Part shown: positions 5,633 to 11,682 of the stretch, one piece after another | How positions within the stretch are numbered: position 1 is the stretch's first letter | How the letters are laid out: every line of letters begins with the position of its first letter | Origin: an uncultured Oribacterium sp. | GTDB lineage: Bacteria; Bacillota; Clostridia; Lachnospirales; Lachnospiraceae | Length of the DNA: 11,682 bases | Direction of reading: 5' to 3' | Assembly: GCA_902485915.1 (NCBI GenBank) | Contig: CABTMH010000197.1 | Location: 1-11,682, forward strand | Made by a program: the position numbers and the translations under genes | Notes under the pieces: model-generated | Seen by the model: the letters and a program-made list of their open reading frames with translations, nothing else | The model's database searches: none | Told to the model about the DNA's origin: nothing

Positions 5633-5968
5633 TTTAGTCTGGCTGAGCTGCTCTTATTTGTAGCGATTATCGGCGTTTTAGTCGCTATTAGTATCCCAAT
5701 TTTTACAGCACAGCTGGAGAAGAGTAGAGAGGCAGTTGACGCAGCGAATCTTAGAGCTGCATATGCAGAGGTAACAACAGCAGCAATTACCGGTGACACA
5801 AGCACATCGATCAAGGTTGATCAGAAGCAGACAAAGAAAGACTGGCAGACAAACATTGACTGGCCAGAGAACATGGATGTATCTGGAAAGGCTCCTGTTG
5901 ACGGCGCTTCTAATGATTTTTGGACTGTTTCATGGGATTCAACAAATCAAAAGGTTGTAATTGCTTAA
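5633..5968 (+). pseudogene. Headless type IV pilin in inverted orientation (silent cassette or remnant)
   Basis: From TTT 5633 to TAA 5968 the plus strand encodes FSLAELLLFVAIIGVLVAIS, PIFTAQLEKSREAVDAANLR and a ~70-residue globular part ending TNQKVVIA. This is a complete mature pilin by pattern, with E5 present. A stop codon lies immediately before it in frame, and there is no start codon, leader peptide or ribosome-binding site. It therefore cannot be expressed as it stands, unless the nearby ATG at 5615 were joined by a frameshift. The 5' part shares exact blocks of 15 and 18 bp with the prepilin at 6081-6470, in inverted orientation. It converges on that gene and keeps its own terminator. 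It could be a decayed gene or a donor for pilin variation. Confidence 0.82.
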
Positions 5969-5983
5969 ATAATGCCGCACCTT

Positions 5984-6015
5984 AGCCCATCCTCCCCGCG
6001 AGGATGGGCTTTTTT
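5984..6015 (+). terminator. Rho-independent terminator of the headless pilin
   Basis: AGCCCATCCTC (5984-5994) and GAGGATGGGCT (6000-6010) form a perfect 11-bp stem with a 5-nt loop, followed by a run of T. The retained strong terminator suggests that this copy was once an expressed gene. Confidence 0.9.
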
Positions 6016-6021
6016 ATTTGC

Positions 6022-6053
6022 ATTAAAATACCCACCCTCGCTGGGAGGATGGG
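6022..6053 (-). terminator. Rho-independent terminator of the prepilin at 6081-6470
   Basis: On the minus strand CCCATCCTC (6053-6045) pairs with GAGGGTGGG (6039-6031) with one wobble pair, then TATTTTAAT follows. The stem sequence resembles that of the facing plus-strand terminator. Confidence 0.75.
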
Positions 6054-6080
6054 GGAAATATTCCGTGGCATTAATACAAA

Positions 6081-6470
6081 TTAGGCAGCTGTAACTGTAA
6101 CTGTAACAACACCAGCATTGTCAATATGAACTGTATAGTTACCACTTGTTGCTGCTGGGACGTCAACAGAAGTTGCAATCTTTGTTGAATCCGCATCACC
6201 GTCACACTGCCATTTAGCCTTTTTCTGGGTGACAGGAACAGTCTTATCTGCCGGAAGCGTTGTGGTAGTAGTGTCGCTACCGTTAGTTAAATACTCTGCT
6301 GTTAACTCAGCATACGCGCTTCTGATGTTTGCCAGATCTGTTGCTTCTCTAGCCTTCTCCAGCTGTGATGTAAAGATTGGAATGGATACAGCGACTAAAA
6401 CGCCGATGATTGCTACTACGACGAGCAGCTCAGCCAGGGTGAATCCCTTTTTGTTTAACTTCTTGAACAT
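6081..6470 (-). CDS. pilA: Type IV prepilin, probable major pilin
   Basis: This 129-residue prepilin starts at ATG 6470, with AGGAGG eight bases upstream. It begins MFKKLNKKG/FTLAELLVVVAIIG, a textbook class III leader with cleavage before F, E5 of the mature chain, and the helix VLVAVSIPIFTSQLEKAREA. The globular part is small and rich in Thr and Val (NGSDTTTTTLPADKT; VVTVTVTAA at the end). It lies directly after pilC in the same orientation, has the best ribosome-binding site of the pilins and its own terminator, so it is the best candidate for the main subunit. Two hairpins separate it from pilC. The prepilin call is firm. The major-pilin role and the symbol are inferred from position and completeness. 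Confidence 0.9.
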   Translation of the reverse strand: MFKKLNKKGFTLAELLVVVAIIGVLVAVSIPIFTSQLEKAREATDLANIRSAYAELTAEYLTNGSDTTTTTLPADKTVPVTQKKAKWQCDGDADSTKIATSVDVPAATSGNYTVHIDNAGVVTVTVTAA

Positions 6471-6560
6471 GTTTGTTTCCTCCTAGTTATGTTTGTTTCC
6501 CCTTGATAGGTATGTTTTTTATATAAAAGTGTCTCAGACGGATCACTTTCATATCGTAGT

Positions 6561-6610
6561 GGGTGGTACAGCTTGCTGCACCCATCTCGTTTTGCTTCGC
6601 AAAACGAGAT
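6561..6610 (-). other. Two consecutive hairpins between pilC and the prepilin gene
   Basis: ATCTCGTTTTGC (6584-6595) and GCAAAACGAGAT (6599-6610) form a perfect 12-bp stem with a 3-nt loop. A second stem, GGGTG (6561-6565) with CACCC (6579-6583), abuts it. Neither is followed by a clear T tract on the minus strand. They may be RNA-processing or stabilising structures, or a weak terminator of pilC. Confidence 0.6.
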
Positions 6611-6624
6611 TTCCGCGTGCAACC

Positions 6625-7842
6625 TTAGAAAAGATTGTACATCGTAAACATCGGCAGATAAATCGAGATGACCAGGAATCCTGCGAAGATCGCCATCAGG
6701 ATCAGCAGTGTCGGTTCCAGCATGGAGATCGCTTGCTGTATTCTCCGGTCCGTCTCGCCTGTGAAGTACTCGCCGATGACGTTCAGGGTCTGGTCGAGTT
6801 CACCGGTCTGCTCGCCGACGGAGCACATCTCCTTCAGTGTGCCGGGGAAGTACGCGCAGTTTTTCATGCAGTCCCCGAGCTGTTTGCCCTGCTCGATCAG
6901 CGCGATCATGCTGGACACATCCTCCTGCAGAAGGTAGTTGTCGAGCACCCGCGCGGTGACCGCGACGGCACGGTTCAGTGTCAGTCCGGACGCGAGCATC
7001 GTCGACATCGTGTTCGCAAATTCCGCTGCGCCGTTCATGATATTGATCTTACCGATGACCGGGAGATGCAGCTGGATCTGACCCTTCAGCTTCATACCGC
7101 GTTCGGTCTTCGTGAAAAGTTTCCACGCGAGCACCAGCGCCAGCACGATGATGACGAGAAGCATCCACCACTTCGCGAAGAAGTTCGCCATCGCGATCAT
7201 CATGCGTGTCATCAGCGGCAGCTCACCGCCGAGGCCCTCGAAGACCTGTGCGAGCGTCGGGATGACCTTCACCATGATGATGATCAGGACGACGACGGCG
7301 ACGCACACGACGAAGATCGGATACGTCAGCGCGGAGCGCACCTTTTCGCTGTTTTTCGCGCTGTTCTCGTAGTAGCGATGCATACGCGCGAAAGAGTTAT
7401 CGAGTGTACCGGACAGCTCGCCCGCCCGCACCGTCTCGAGGAAGGTCAGCGGGAACGCGTCCTTATATTTTTCGAAGGCATGCGCGACGGTCGAACCGCC
7501 CTGCACGTCCTCTGCCGCATCCAGCAGGATCTTTCGAAGCTTCTTATCATCCGTCTGTCGGGCGATCATCTCCATCGCGCGGCCGATCGGCATGCCGGAT
7601 TTCAGCGTAATCGCAAACTGTGAGCACATCAGCGCCAGCGACCGGGTCTTGACCCGCGGGCTTCCGATCTCCATGTTCAGGAGTCCGCTCGCCGCTCCGC
7701 CAGTTCTGACCGGGGTGATACTCGTGATGACCGGGCACTTCTGCCGGATCTGCGCCACCGCAGCATACTCATCCACGGCCTGCACGACGCCTCTGGTTTC
7801 GCTCCCATCCGCGCTGAGTGCTCTGTATGAATATGTAACCAA
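6625..7842 (-). CDS. pilC: PilC/GspF-family inner-membrane platform protein
   Basis: The 405-residue protein forms the membrane platform on which the PilB and PilT motors act. I chose TTG 7842 as start, because it follows AGGGGAG and gives MVTYSYRALSADGSETRG, the usual PilC opening; an ATG at 7881 would add 13 residues. Two T2SF domains are visible at about 69-191 (FAITLKSGMPIGRAMEMIAR; ETVRAGELSGTLDNSFARM) and 272-394 (LASGLTLNRAVAVTARVLDN; MCSVGEQTGELDQTLNVIGE). Membrane segments lie near 171-192, 226-241 and 375-398. Its length fits the family. It has its own promoter and lies between pilT and the prepilin, as in clostridial pilus operons. Confidence 0.93.
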   Translation of the reverse strand: MVTYSYRALSADGSETRGVVQAVDEYAAVAQIRQKCPVITSITPVRTGGAASGLLNMEIGSPRVKTRSLALMCSQFAITLKSGMPIGRAMEMIARQTDDKKLRKILLDAAEDVQGGSTVAHAFEKYKDAFPLTFLETVRAGELSGTLDNSFARMHRYYENSAKNSEKVRSALTYPIFVVCVAVVVLIIIMVKVIPTLAQVFEGLGGELPLMTRMMIAMANFFAKWWMLLVIIVLALVLAWKLFTKTERGMKLKGQIQLHLPVIGKINIMNGAAEFANTMSTMLASGLTLNRAVAVTARVLDNYLLQEDVSSMIALIEQGKQLGDCMKNCAYFPGTLKEMCSVGEQTGELDQTLNVIGEYFTGETDRRIQQAISMLEPTLLILMAIFAGFLVISIYLPMFTMYNLF

Positions 7843-7924
7843 GCAGCTCCCCTCTCTCACCGAAAAACCGCTCTTCCACATGCACGTTACGCTACAGAAA
7901 CCACGGTTTTTGATTGCTACCTAG

Positions 7925-7952
7925 ATTCTATCATGCCGCCAACTAAAGTCAA
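7925..7952 (-). promoter_or_regulatory. Promoter of pilC
   Basis: On the minus strand TTGACT (7952-7947) and TAGAAT (7930-7925) are 16 bp apart. Transcription would start near 7918, ahead of both possible pilC starts. The rest of the pilT-pilC gap (7953-8139) is AT-rich in its left part and holds no gene I can support. Confidence 0.7.
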
Positions 7953-8139
7953 TATCGCTATTTAGAAAATTAATAACCATTCTCGATATCATTAAATGTA
8001 CGGCTCATATCACAAAATTTTTCTGTATTTTAACACTTTTGGACAATGTCTACGCCCTCCGCGCCGTCACGTCACGCTTCGTTACATCCGCGGTCATCCG
8101 ACTCTTCCGCGGCGTGCATGATGGAGGCATTGGCCTCAC

Positions 8140-9195
8140 TCACCACGCGAGCTGCAGCTTCTTCCGGATGTAATCGCGGTCGACACCGGCTTCCTCTGCG
8201 GTCTGCGGGAGGATCCTGCCGTCCATCGCCATCTGGATGAGGCAGTTGTCCATCGTGATGGCCCCCTGGTCGGCGCTCGAGAGCATGAAGCTCTGCATCT
8301 GCGGCGTTTTGCCCTCGCGGATCAGGTTCTGGATCGCCTGGGTGACGATCATGACCTCCGCCGCCACGACGCGGCCGTGGCCGTTCGCGCGCACGAGGAG
8401 CTGCTGGCTGAGGACGGCCTTCAGGGTCGTCGAGAGCTGCAGGCGGATCTGGCCCTGCCGCGCCTCTGGGAACACGCTCACGATACGATCGATGGAGTCC
8501 ACGGCGCTGTTTGTGTGGAGCGTCGCGAAGACGAGGTGGCCGGTCTCGGCAGCGGTCAGCGCAGTCTCGATCGTGGCGAGGTCACGCATCTCGCCGATCA
8601 GGATGATGTCCGGGTCCTCACGCAGGATGGCGCGCAGACCCTCCGCGTAGGACTGCGTGTCGGTGCCGATCTCGCGCTGATTGATGATGCACTGGTCCGG
8701 CGTGTAGACGTACTCGATCGGATCCTCCAGCGTGATGATGTGCTCGTTCCGCGTATGATTGATCTGGTCGAGGATCGCCGCCAGCGTCGTCGACTTACCG
8801 GAGCCGGTTTCACCGGTGACCAGCACGATGCCCTTCTGAAGTGACGGGAAGCTGCTCACCACCTTTGGCAAGCCGAGTGTGTCGAGCGCCGGGATGCGGT
8901 TACTGAGGATACGCAGCGCCGCCGAGATGTGGCCCTGCTGGCGGAAGAGATTGATACGCACACGCTCCCCCGCGATCGTGGCCGCGCAGTCGAGCTCACC
9001 GATCGACTCGATCTTCTCGTAGTCCGCCCCGGCCATCTCCCGCGCGAGACGCTCACAGTCCTCCGGTGCCAGCACCTCCTCGCTCAGATTCACGATCTGC
9101 CCGTCGAGACGGCACTTCGCCGGCAGCCCCGCGATCAGATGGATATCCGACGCACCACGCTCCGCCGCCAGTGAAACATAATCCGCTATCTTCAT
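8140..9195 (-). CDS. pilT: PilT-family pilus retraction ATPase
   Basis: The 351-residue product matches PilT in length and motif order. After an N-terminal domain opening MKIADYVSLAAERGASDIHL come Walker A (GETGSGKST, 128-136), the Asp box (ITLEDPIEY, 154-162), Walker B (DIILIGEMRD, ~196-205), the His box (GHLVFATLHTNSA, ~219-231) and the PilT-specific AIRNLIRE motif as AIQNLIRE (287-294). A hexamer would hydrolyse ATP to depolymerise the pilus and drive twitching. ATG 9195 follows AGGGGG; the frame stays open to 9441 but only through a 34-bp tandem repeat, so that extension is rejected. It has no zinc-binding Cys cluster, unlike the PilB at the right edge. No clear promoter was found. Confidence 0.94.
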   Translation of the reverse strand: MKIADYVSLAAERGASDIHLIAGLPAKCRLDGQIVNLSEEVLAPEDCERLAREMAGADYEKIESIGELDCAATIAGERVRINLFRQQGHISAALRILSNRIPALDTLGLPKVVSSFPSLQKGIVLVTGETGSGKSTTLAAILDQINHTRNEHIITLEDPIEYVYTPDQCIINQREIGTDTQSYAEGLRAILREDPDIILIGEMRDLATIETALTAAETGHLVFATLHTNSAVDSIDRIVSVFPEARQGQIRLQLSTTLKAVLSQQLLVRANGHGRVVAAEVMIVTQAIQNLIREGKTPQMQSFMLSSADQGAITMDNCLIQMAMDGRILPQTAEEAGVDRDYIRKKLQLAW

Positions 9196-9230
9196 AACGC
9201 CCCCTTGATCTCTGACCGCTCGGACATGGA

Positions 9231-9244
9231 CCTGGCATGCCAGG
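9231..9244. promoter_or_regulatory. Perfect 14-bp palindrome before pilT
   Basis: CCTGGCATGCCAGG lies 35 bp upstream of the pilT ATG, between it and the tandem repeat. It could be a regulator site in the pilT leader; no regulator is identified. Confidence 0.4.
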
Positions 9245-9291
9245 AACCGACACACAGTACTTCGTGCTCGGAAGATTCTGCGTATAGCTAC

Positions 9292-9437
9292 GGTTCCTGC
9301 CCCGGAAGACTCTTCGCATGGCTCCGGTTCCTGACACGGAAAACTCTTCGCATGGCTCCGGTTCCTGACACGGAAGACTCTGCGCATGGATTCGGTTCCT
9401 GGCACAGAAGACTCTGCGCATGGATTCGGTTCCTGAC
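9292..9437. repeat. 34-bp tandem repeat, about 4.3 copies, upstream of pilT
   Basis: Units start at 9292, 9326, 9360 and 9394, with a 10-bp partial at 9428. Each begins GGTTCCTG, contains CGGAAGACTC or a close variant, and ends GCATGG plus CTCC or ATTC. The first unit contains the 11-bp palindrome GAAGACTCTTC. Copies differ at a few positions. The degenerate segment at 9241-9291 may be an older copy. The period is not a multiple of three, so the region is not a conserved coding repeat. Confidence 0.9.
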
Positions 9438-9520
9438 CCACCGGGTCCCTCGTCTGAACGGTAACGAAATTACTAACGCTAATGGTACACTATTTAGCAC
9501 GAAACAACAATTAAAGAATT

Positions 9521-9680
9521 GTAGGCATGATATCAACCAAAACACCTCAACATGCCTACTTTCGCCGAAGATTTTATAGGCATGGTGGAAGGAAAACTGA
9601 CTGAACGTGCCTACGGTATACCCCGAAATATGGCCATTTCCGTAGGCACGATGACGATATAAAGCGCTTACCGTGCCTAC
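9521..9680. repeat. Array of six alternating 9-bp sites (three 39-bp inverted pairs)
   Basis: Sites are GTAGGCATG (9521-9529), CATGCCTAC (9551-9559), ATAGGCATG (9576-9584), CGTGCCTAC (9606-9614), GTAGGCACG (9642-9650) and CGTGCCTAC (9672-9680). Orientation alternates. Each pair has the same 9-21-9 geometry, while the 21-nt interiors differ in sequence. The first three sites carry the T form and the last three the C form at one position. The array lies between the start of the TraX-like gene and the tandem repeat before pilT. Confidence 0.9.
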
Positions 9681-9760
9681 AGTGTGAAAATGTCCGTAAA
9701 CAGACTATCATCTCCACACATACCAGTAAAAAATGCAGGATTTTCGAGGCTTCGAGGGAG

Positions 9761-9766
9761 TATAAT
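9761..9766 (+). promoter_or_regulatory. -10 box of the TraX-like gene
   Basis: A perfect TATAAT lies 33 bp before the chosen start, with no recognisable -35 at 16-18 bp. Expression may need an activator, possibly acting through the site array just upstream. Confidence 0.45.
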
Positions 9767-9798
9767 AACTCTGGAAATTATTTTGGGAGATGAAGAAT

Positions 9799-10650
9799 AT
9801 GGGTGAACATATAACGGGCATGCGTTTCATGACGCGTGATGCCATCAAATATCTGGCCATCGTGGCCATGACGCTGGACCATATCGCATATGTATTTCTG
9901 GAACCGCTGCTTTTCGCGTACGGTGAAGCCGGAACCGCTACCGTGGGTACGATGGCATCTGTCAATGCAGGTGCCCTGCCAGCAGATGGCTGCGCGCTGC
10001 TGTCTGCGCTGTCCCCAGCGACGGTCGCGCTACTCTATCGTCTCTTTCTCTGCATCGGGACATTTACGGGCCCGGTGATGCTTTACTTCCTGATCGAAGG
10101 CTACTTTTACACGCATGATGTACGGGGATATGCGAAGCGGCTACTGCTCTTCGCGCTCCTGTCGCAGCTGCCGTTCAGTCTGGCGACCGGTGGATTCTTC
10201 GGAAACATGCTCTTCACGCTGCTCATCTGCCTCGGTGTACTGTATGTGCATGACCATGTGGCAGACAGAGGACTCCGAACGCTTCTGTATGGGCTGCTGT
10301 TCTTCGCGAGCCTCTTCACGGACTGGAATTTCCTGTCGGTGCCGCTCGTACTGTTCCTCCGTCCGGCGTTTCATTCGGCAGCGTCGGAAGCGCAGCATCT
10401 ATACGTAGATCCGGCGGAGCAGCGGCGAGGGATGCTGAAGTGTGTCGCGTATTTCATCGTGGTATCCTGTCTCACGAAGGGCATGCTCGAGGGCGTGACA
10501 GAGGCGCTCGGCATGGTGCTGGGCTTCGTGTGCATCGCCTGCTTCTATAACGGTCAGCAGTCGAAAACCCACCGAAAATTTCATAAATACTTCTTCTATA
10601 TCTACTATCCGGCACATCTGCTGGTGCTGTGGGCCTTGCACGCGATGTGA
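9799..10650 (+). CDS. TraX-family multi-pass membrane protein
   Basis: The 283-residue protein is strongly hydrophobic with about eight membrane segments. It has the TraX signatures: RDAIKYLAIVAMTLDHIAYV near the N-terminus, YFLIEGYFYTHDVRGYAKRL, then FALLSQLPFSLATGGFFGNM and LFTLLICLGVL, and a C-terminal KYFFYIYYPAHLLVLW. TraX of the F plasmid is needed for N-acetylation of F pilin, and the family resembles membrane acyltransferases; most chromosomal members have no known substrate. I chose ATG 9799, nine bases after GGGAG, because the ATG at 9790 directly abuts that sequence. It lies convergent to pilB and divergent from pilT, inside the pilus locus, which makes a pilin-modifying role possible but unproven. 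Confidence 0.85.
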   Translation: MGEHITGMRFMTRDAIKYLAIVAMTLDHIAYVFLEPLLFAYGEAGTATVGTMASVNAGALPADGCALLSALSPATVALLYRLFLCIGTFTGPVMLYFLIEGYFYTHDVRGYAKRLLLFALLSQLPFSLATGGFFGNMLFTLLICLGVLYVHDHVADRGLRTLLYGLLFFASLFTDWNFLSVPLVLFLRPAFHSAASEAQHLYVDPAEQRRGMLKCVAYFIVVSCLTKGMLEGVTEALGMVLGFVCIACFYNGQQSKTHRKFHKYFFYIYYPAHLLVLWALHAM

Positions 10651-10691
10651 AACCTCTGGCTGAACCGAGCACATAACCCATCCACATAAAT

Positions 10692-10728
10692 ACGCCGCCG
10701 GCCATGCTTTTCGCACAGCTGGCGGCGT
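10692..10728. terminator. Bidirectional terminator between the TraX-like gene and pilB
   Basis: ACGCCGCCGGC (10692-10702) and GCTGGCGGCGT (10718-10728) form an 11-bp GC-rich stem with one wobble pair. T-rich ends follow on both strands (TTTATC plus; ATTTATG minus). It serves two convergent genes and abuts the pilB stop. Confidence 0.75.
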
Positions 10729-10731
10729 TTA

Positions 10732-11682
10732 TCAATCGATGCCGGTGATCGTCCGCATGACTTCGTCGACGGTGGTGATGCCTTCATCGACGAGCTTGTC
10801 GGCGTTTTCGAGCATGGTGATGTAGCCAGTCTCGTGCGCGAGGCGCTGGAACTTCTGCTTGTCCGCGCCGTCGGTGATGCACTTCCGGAGGGCGTCGTTC
10901 ATGACGAGCACCTCGAAGTCACCGATTCGTCCGCGGTAGCCGGTGTTAAAGCAGTTGTCGCAGCCACGGCCGTGATAGAAGATCCGGCCCGGGCGCATCG
11001 GCAGTCCCGCGGCCGCGAGCTTATCCGGGGTCATCTGCTCGACCACCTTACAGTTCGGGCAGATCCGGCGCAGCAGTCGCTGCGAGATGATGCCACGCAC
11101 GCCCGCCGAAATCAGGTACGGTGCGACGCCCATGTCCTTCAGTCGGTCGATGGCCGACACCGCGTCCTCGGTATGGATCGTCGTGATGACGAGGTGTCCG
11201 GTCATCGCGGCACGCATCGCGATCTCCGCAGTCTCACCGTCTCGGATCTCACCGACGCAGATGATGTCCGGGTCCTGACGCAGGATCGCACGCAGGCCCG
11301 ACGCGAAGGTCAGTCCCACCTTCTCGTTGATCTGCACCTGGGTCGCCCCCTGGATGTTATACTCGACCGGGTCCTCCAGCGTGATCAGATTCGTCGTCTC
11401 GCTCAGCAGCTCGTTCACGAGCGCGTACATGGTCGAGGACTTACCGGAACCCGTCGGGCCCACGATCATGATGACGCCGGACGTGAGGCCCAGCAGCTTA
11501 TCGATCTTTGCGTCCTCACTCGCCGGCAGTCCGATGCCGCGTCGGTTCAGCTGACTTCCGTCCCGTCGCAGGATTCGGATGACGATCTTCTCGCCGTAAA
11601 TCGTCGGCAGCGTCGATACTCGGAGGTCAATGTCTTCGCCCTTCAGGCGTACCTTGGCACGGCCATCCTGTGGCACGCGCCG
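10732..11682 (-). CDS. pilB: PilB/GspE-family pilus extension ATPase, 3' part
   Basis: The gene enters from the right edge; 316 C-terminal residues are present and the N-terminal part lies outside the window. The visible part starts RRVPQDGRAKVRLKGEDIDL and RVSTLPTIYGEK, the end of the N2 domain. Walker A (GPTGSGKSS, 75-83 of the visible part), the Asp box (ITLEDPVEY), Walker B (DIICVGEIRD, ~139-148) and the His box (GHLVITTIHTEDA) follow. A zinc-binding tetracysteine (CPNC at 208-211, CDNC at 241-244, followed by FNTGYRGR) is diagnostic of PilB/GspE and absent from PilT. The hexamer would drive pilus assembly with PilC. There is no sign of damage in the visible part. Confidence 0.93.
   Translation of the reverse strand, partial: RRVPQDGRAKVRLKGEDIDLRVSTLPTIYGEKIVIRILRRDGSQLNRRGIGLPASEDAKIDKLLGLTSGVIMIVGPTGSGKSSTMYALVNELLSETTNLITLEDPVEYNIQGATQVQINEKVGLTFASGLRAILRQDPDIICVGEIRDGETAEIAMRAAMTGHLVITTIHTEDAVSAIDRLKDMGVAPYLISAGVRGIISQRLLRRICPNCKVVEQMTPDKLAAAGLPMRPGRIFYHGRGCDNCFNTGYRGRIGDFEVLVMNDALRKCITDGADKQKFQRLAHETGYITMLENADKLVDEGITTVDEVMRTITGID

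Noticed and set aside
6471..6560. c-di-GMP riboswitch upstream of the prepilin, known from clostridial pilin genes
   Set aside because: I looked for the conserved GEMM core and stems here and before pilT, pilC and the minor prepilin and found none.
6493..7623. Long plus-strand ORF opposite pilC
   Set aside because: It is a frame shadow of a clear PilC gene, rich in His, Arg and Asp with no recognisable domain. The same holds for plus-strand ORFs opposite pilT and the metallopeptidase.
9292..9437. CRISPR array
   Set aside because: The units are contiguous with no spacers, and no cas genes are present. The 9521-9680 sites are also too short and alternate in orientation.
9196..9441. In-frame N-terminal extension of PilT by 82 residues
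   Set aside because: It is read through a 34-bp tandem repeat in rotating frames and lacks a ribosome-binding site; ATG 9195 has AGGGGG upstream and gives the family's usual length and N-terminus.
10399..10787. Short minus-strand ORFs opposite the 3' part of the TraX-like gene
   Set aside because: Arg/Pro-rich shadow frames without ribosome-binding sites; the bidirectional terminator lies inside several of them.

Overview
The window looks like chromosome of a Gram-positive, probably clostridial (Bacillota) bacterium. It carries a type IV pilus locus of the PilB/PilT/PilC/prepilin kind found in clostridia, strong AGGAGG ribosome-binding sites, rho-independent terminators, small toxin-antitoxin modules and a TraX-like membrane protein. 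The genus cannot be fixed from the sequence. Base composition is uneven by eye: the pilB/pilT/pilC block is GC-rich, while the pilins, the RES-like gene and the toxin-antitoxin genes are AT-richer and look like accessory DNA.

Layout, right to left, since almost everything is on the minus strand. The 3' part of pilB enters from the right edge (10732-11682). A TraX-like gene (9799-10650) lies convergent to it and shares a bidirectional terminator. The 9196-9798 intergenic region is unusually structured, with a 34-bp tandem repeat and an array of six 9-bp sites in alternating orientation. Then come pilT (8140-9195), pilC with its own promoter (6625-7842), two intercistronic hairpins and an intact prepilin (6081-6470).

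The 3.2-6.1 kb region holds three further pilin genes: a headless copy in inverted orientation (5633-5968), an intact minor prepilin (3937-4461) and a copy with a one-base frameshift in its conserved N-terminal core (3217-3634). A solitary RES-domain-like protein (4575-5327), behind a promoter and a CACAT palindrome, sits among them. A membrane-anchored HExxH metallopeptidase (1906-2952) follows, bracketed by two direct copies of a ~95-bp terminator-bearing repeat.

The left 1.7 kb is a toxin-antitoxin cluster. It holds an apparently complete AbrB-like/RelE-like pair with a near-consensus promoter and palindromic operator. Next to it is a damaged mosaic: a Phd-like antitoxin with an apparent internal deletion, a 5'-truncated and frameshifted HigB toxin, and an intact HigA antitoxin. 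A 38-bp identical repeat links the Phd-like tail to the metallopeptidase, where it is read in a different frame.

PilB would power pilus extension, PilT retraction, and PilC would be the platform in the membrane. The intact prepilins are the candidate fibre subunits, and the defective copies look like decayed or silent pilin cassettes. Links from TraX, the metallopeptidase and the RES protein to pili are inference from position only.
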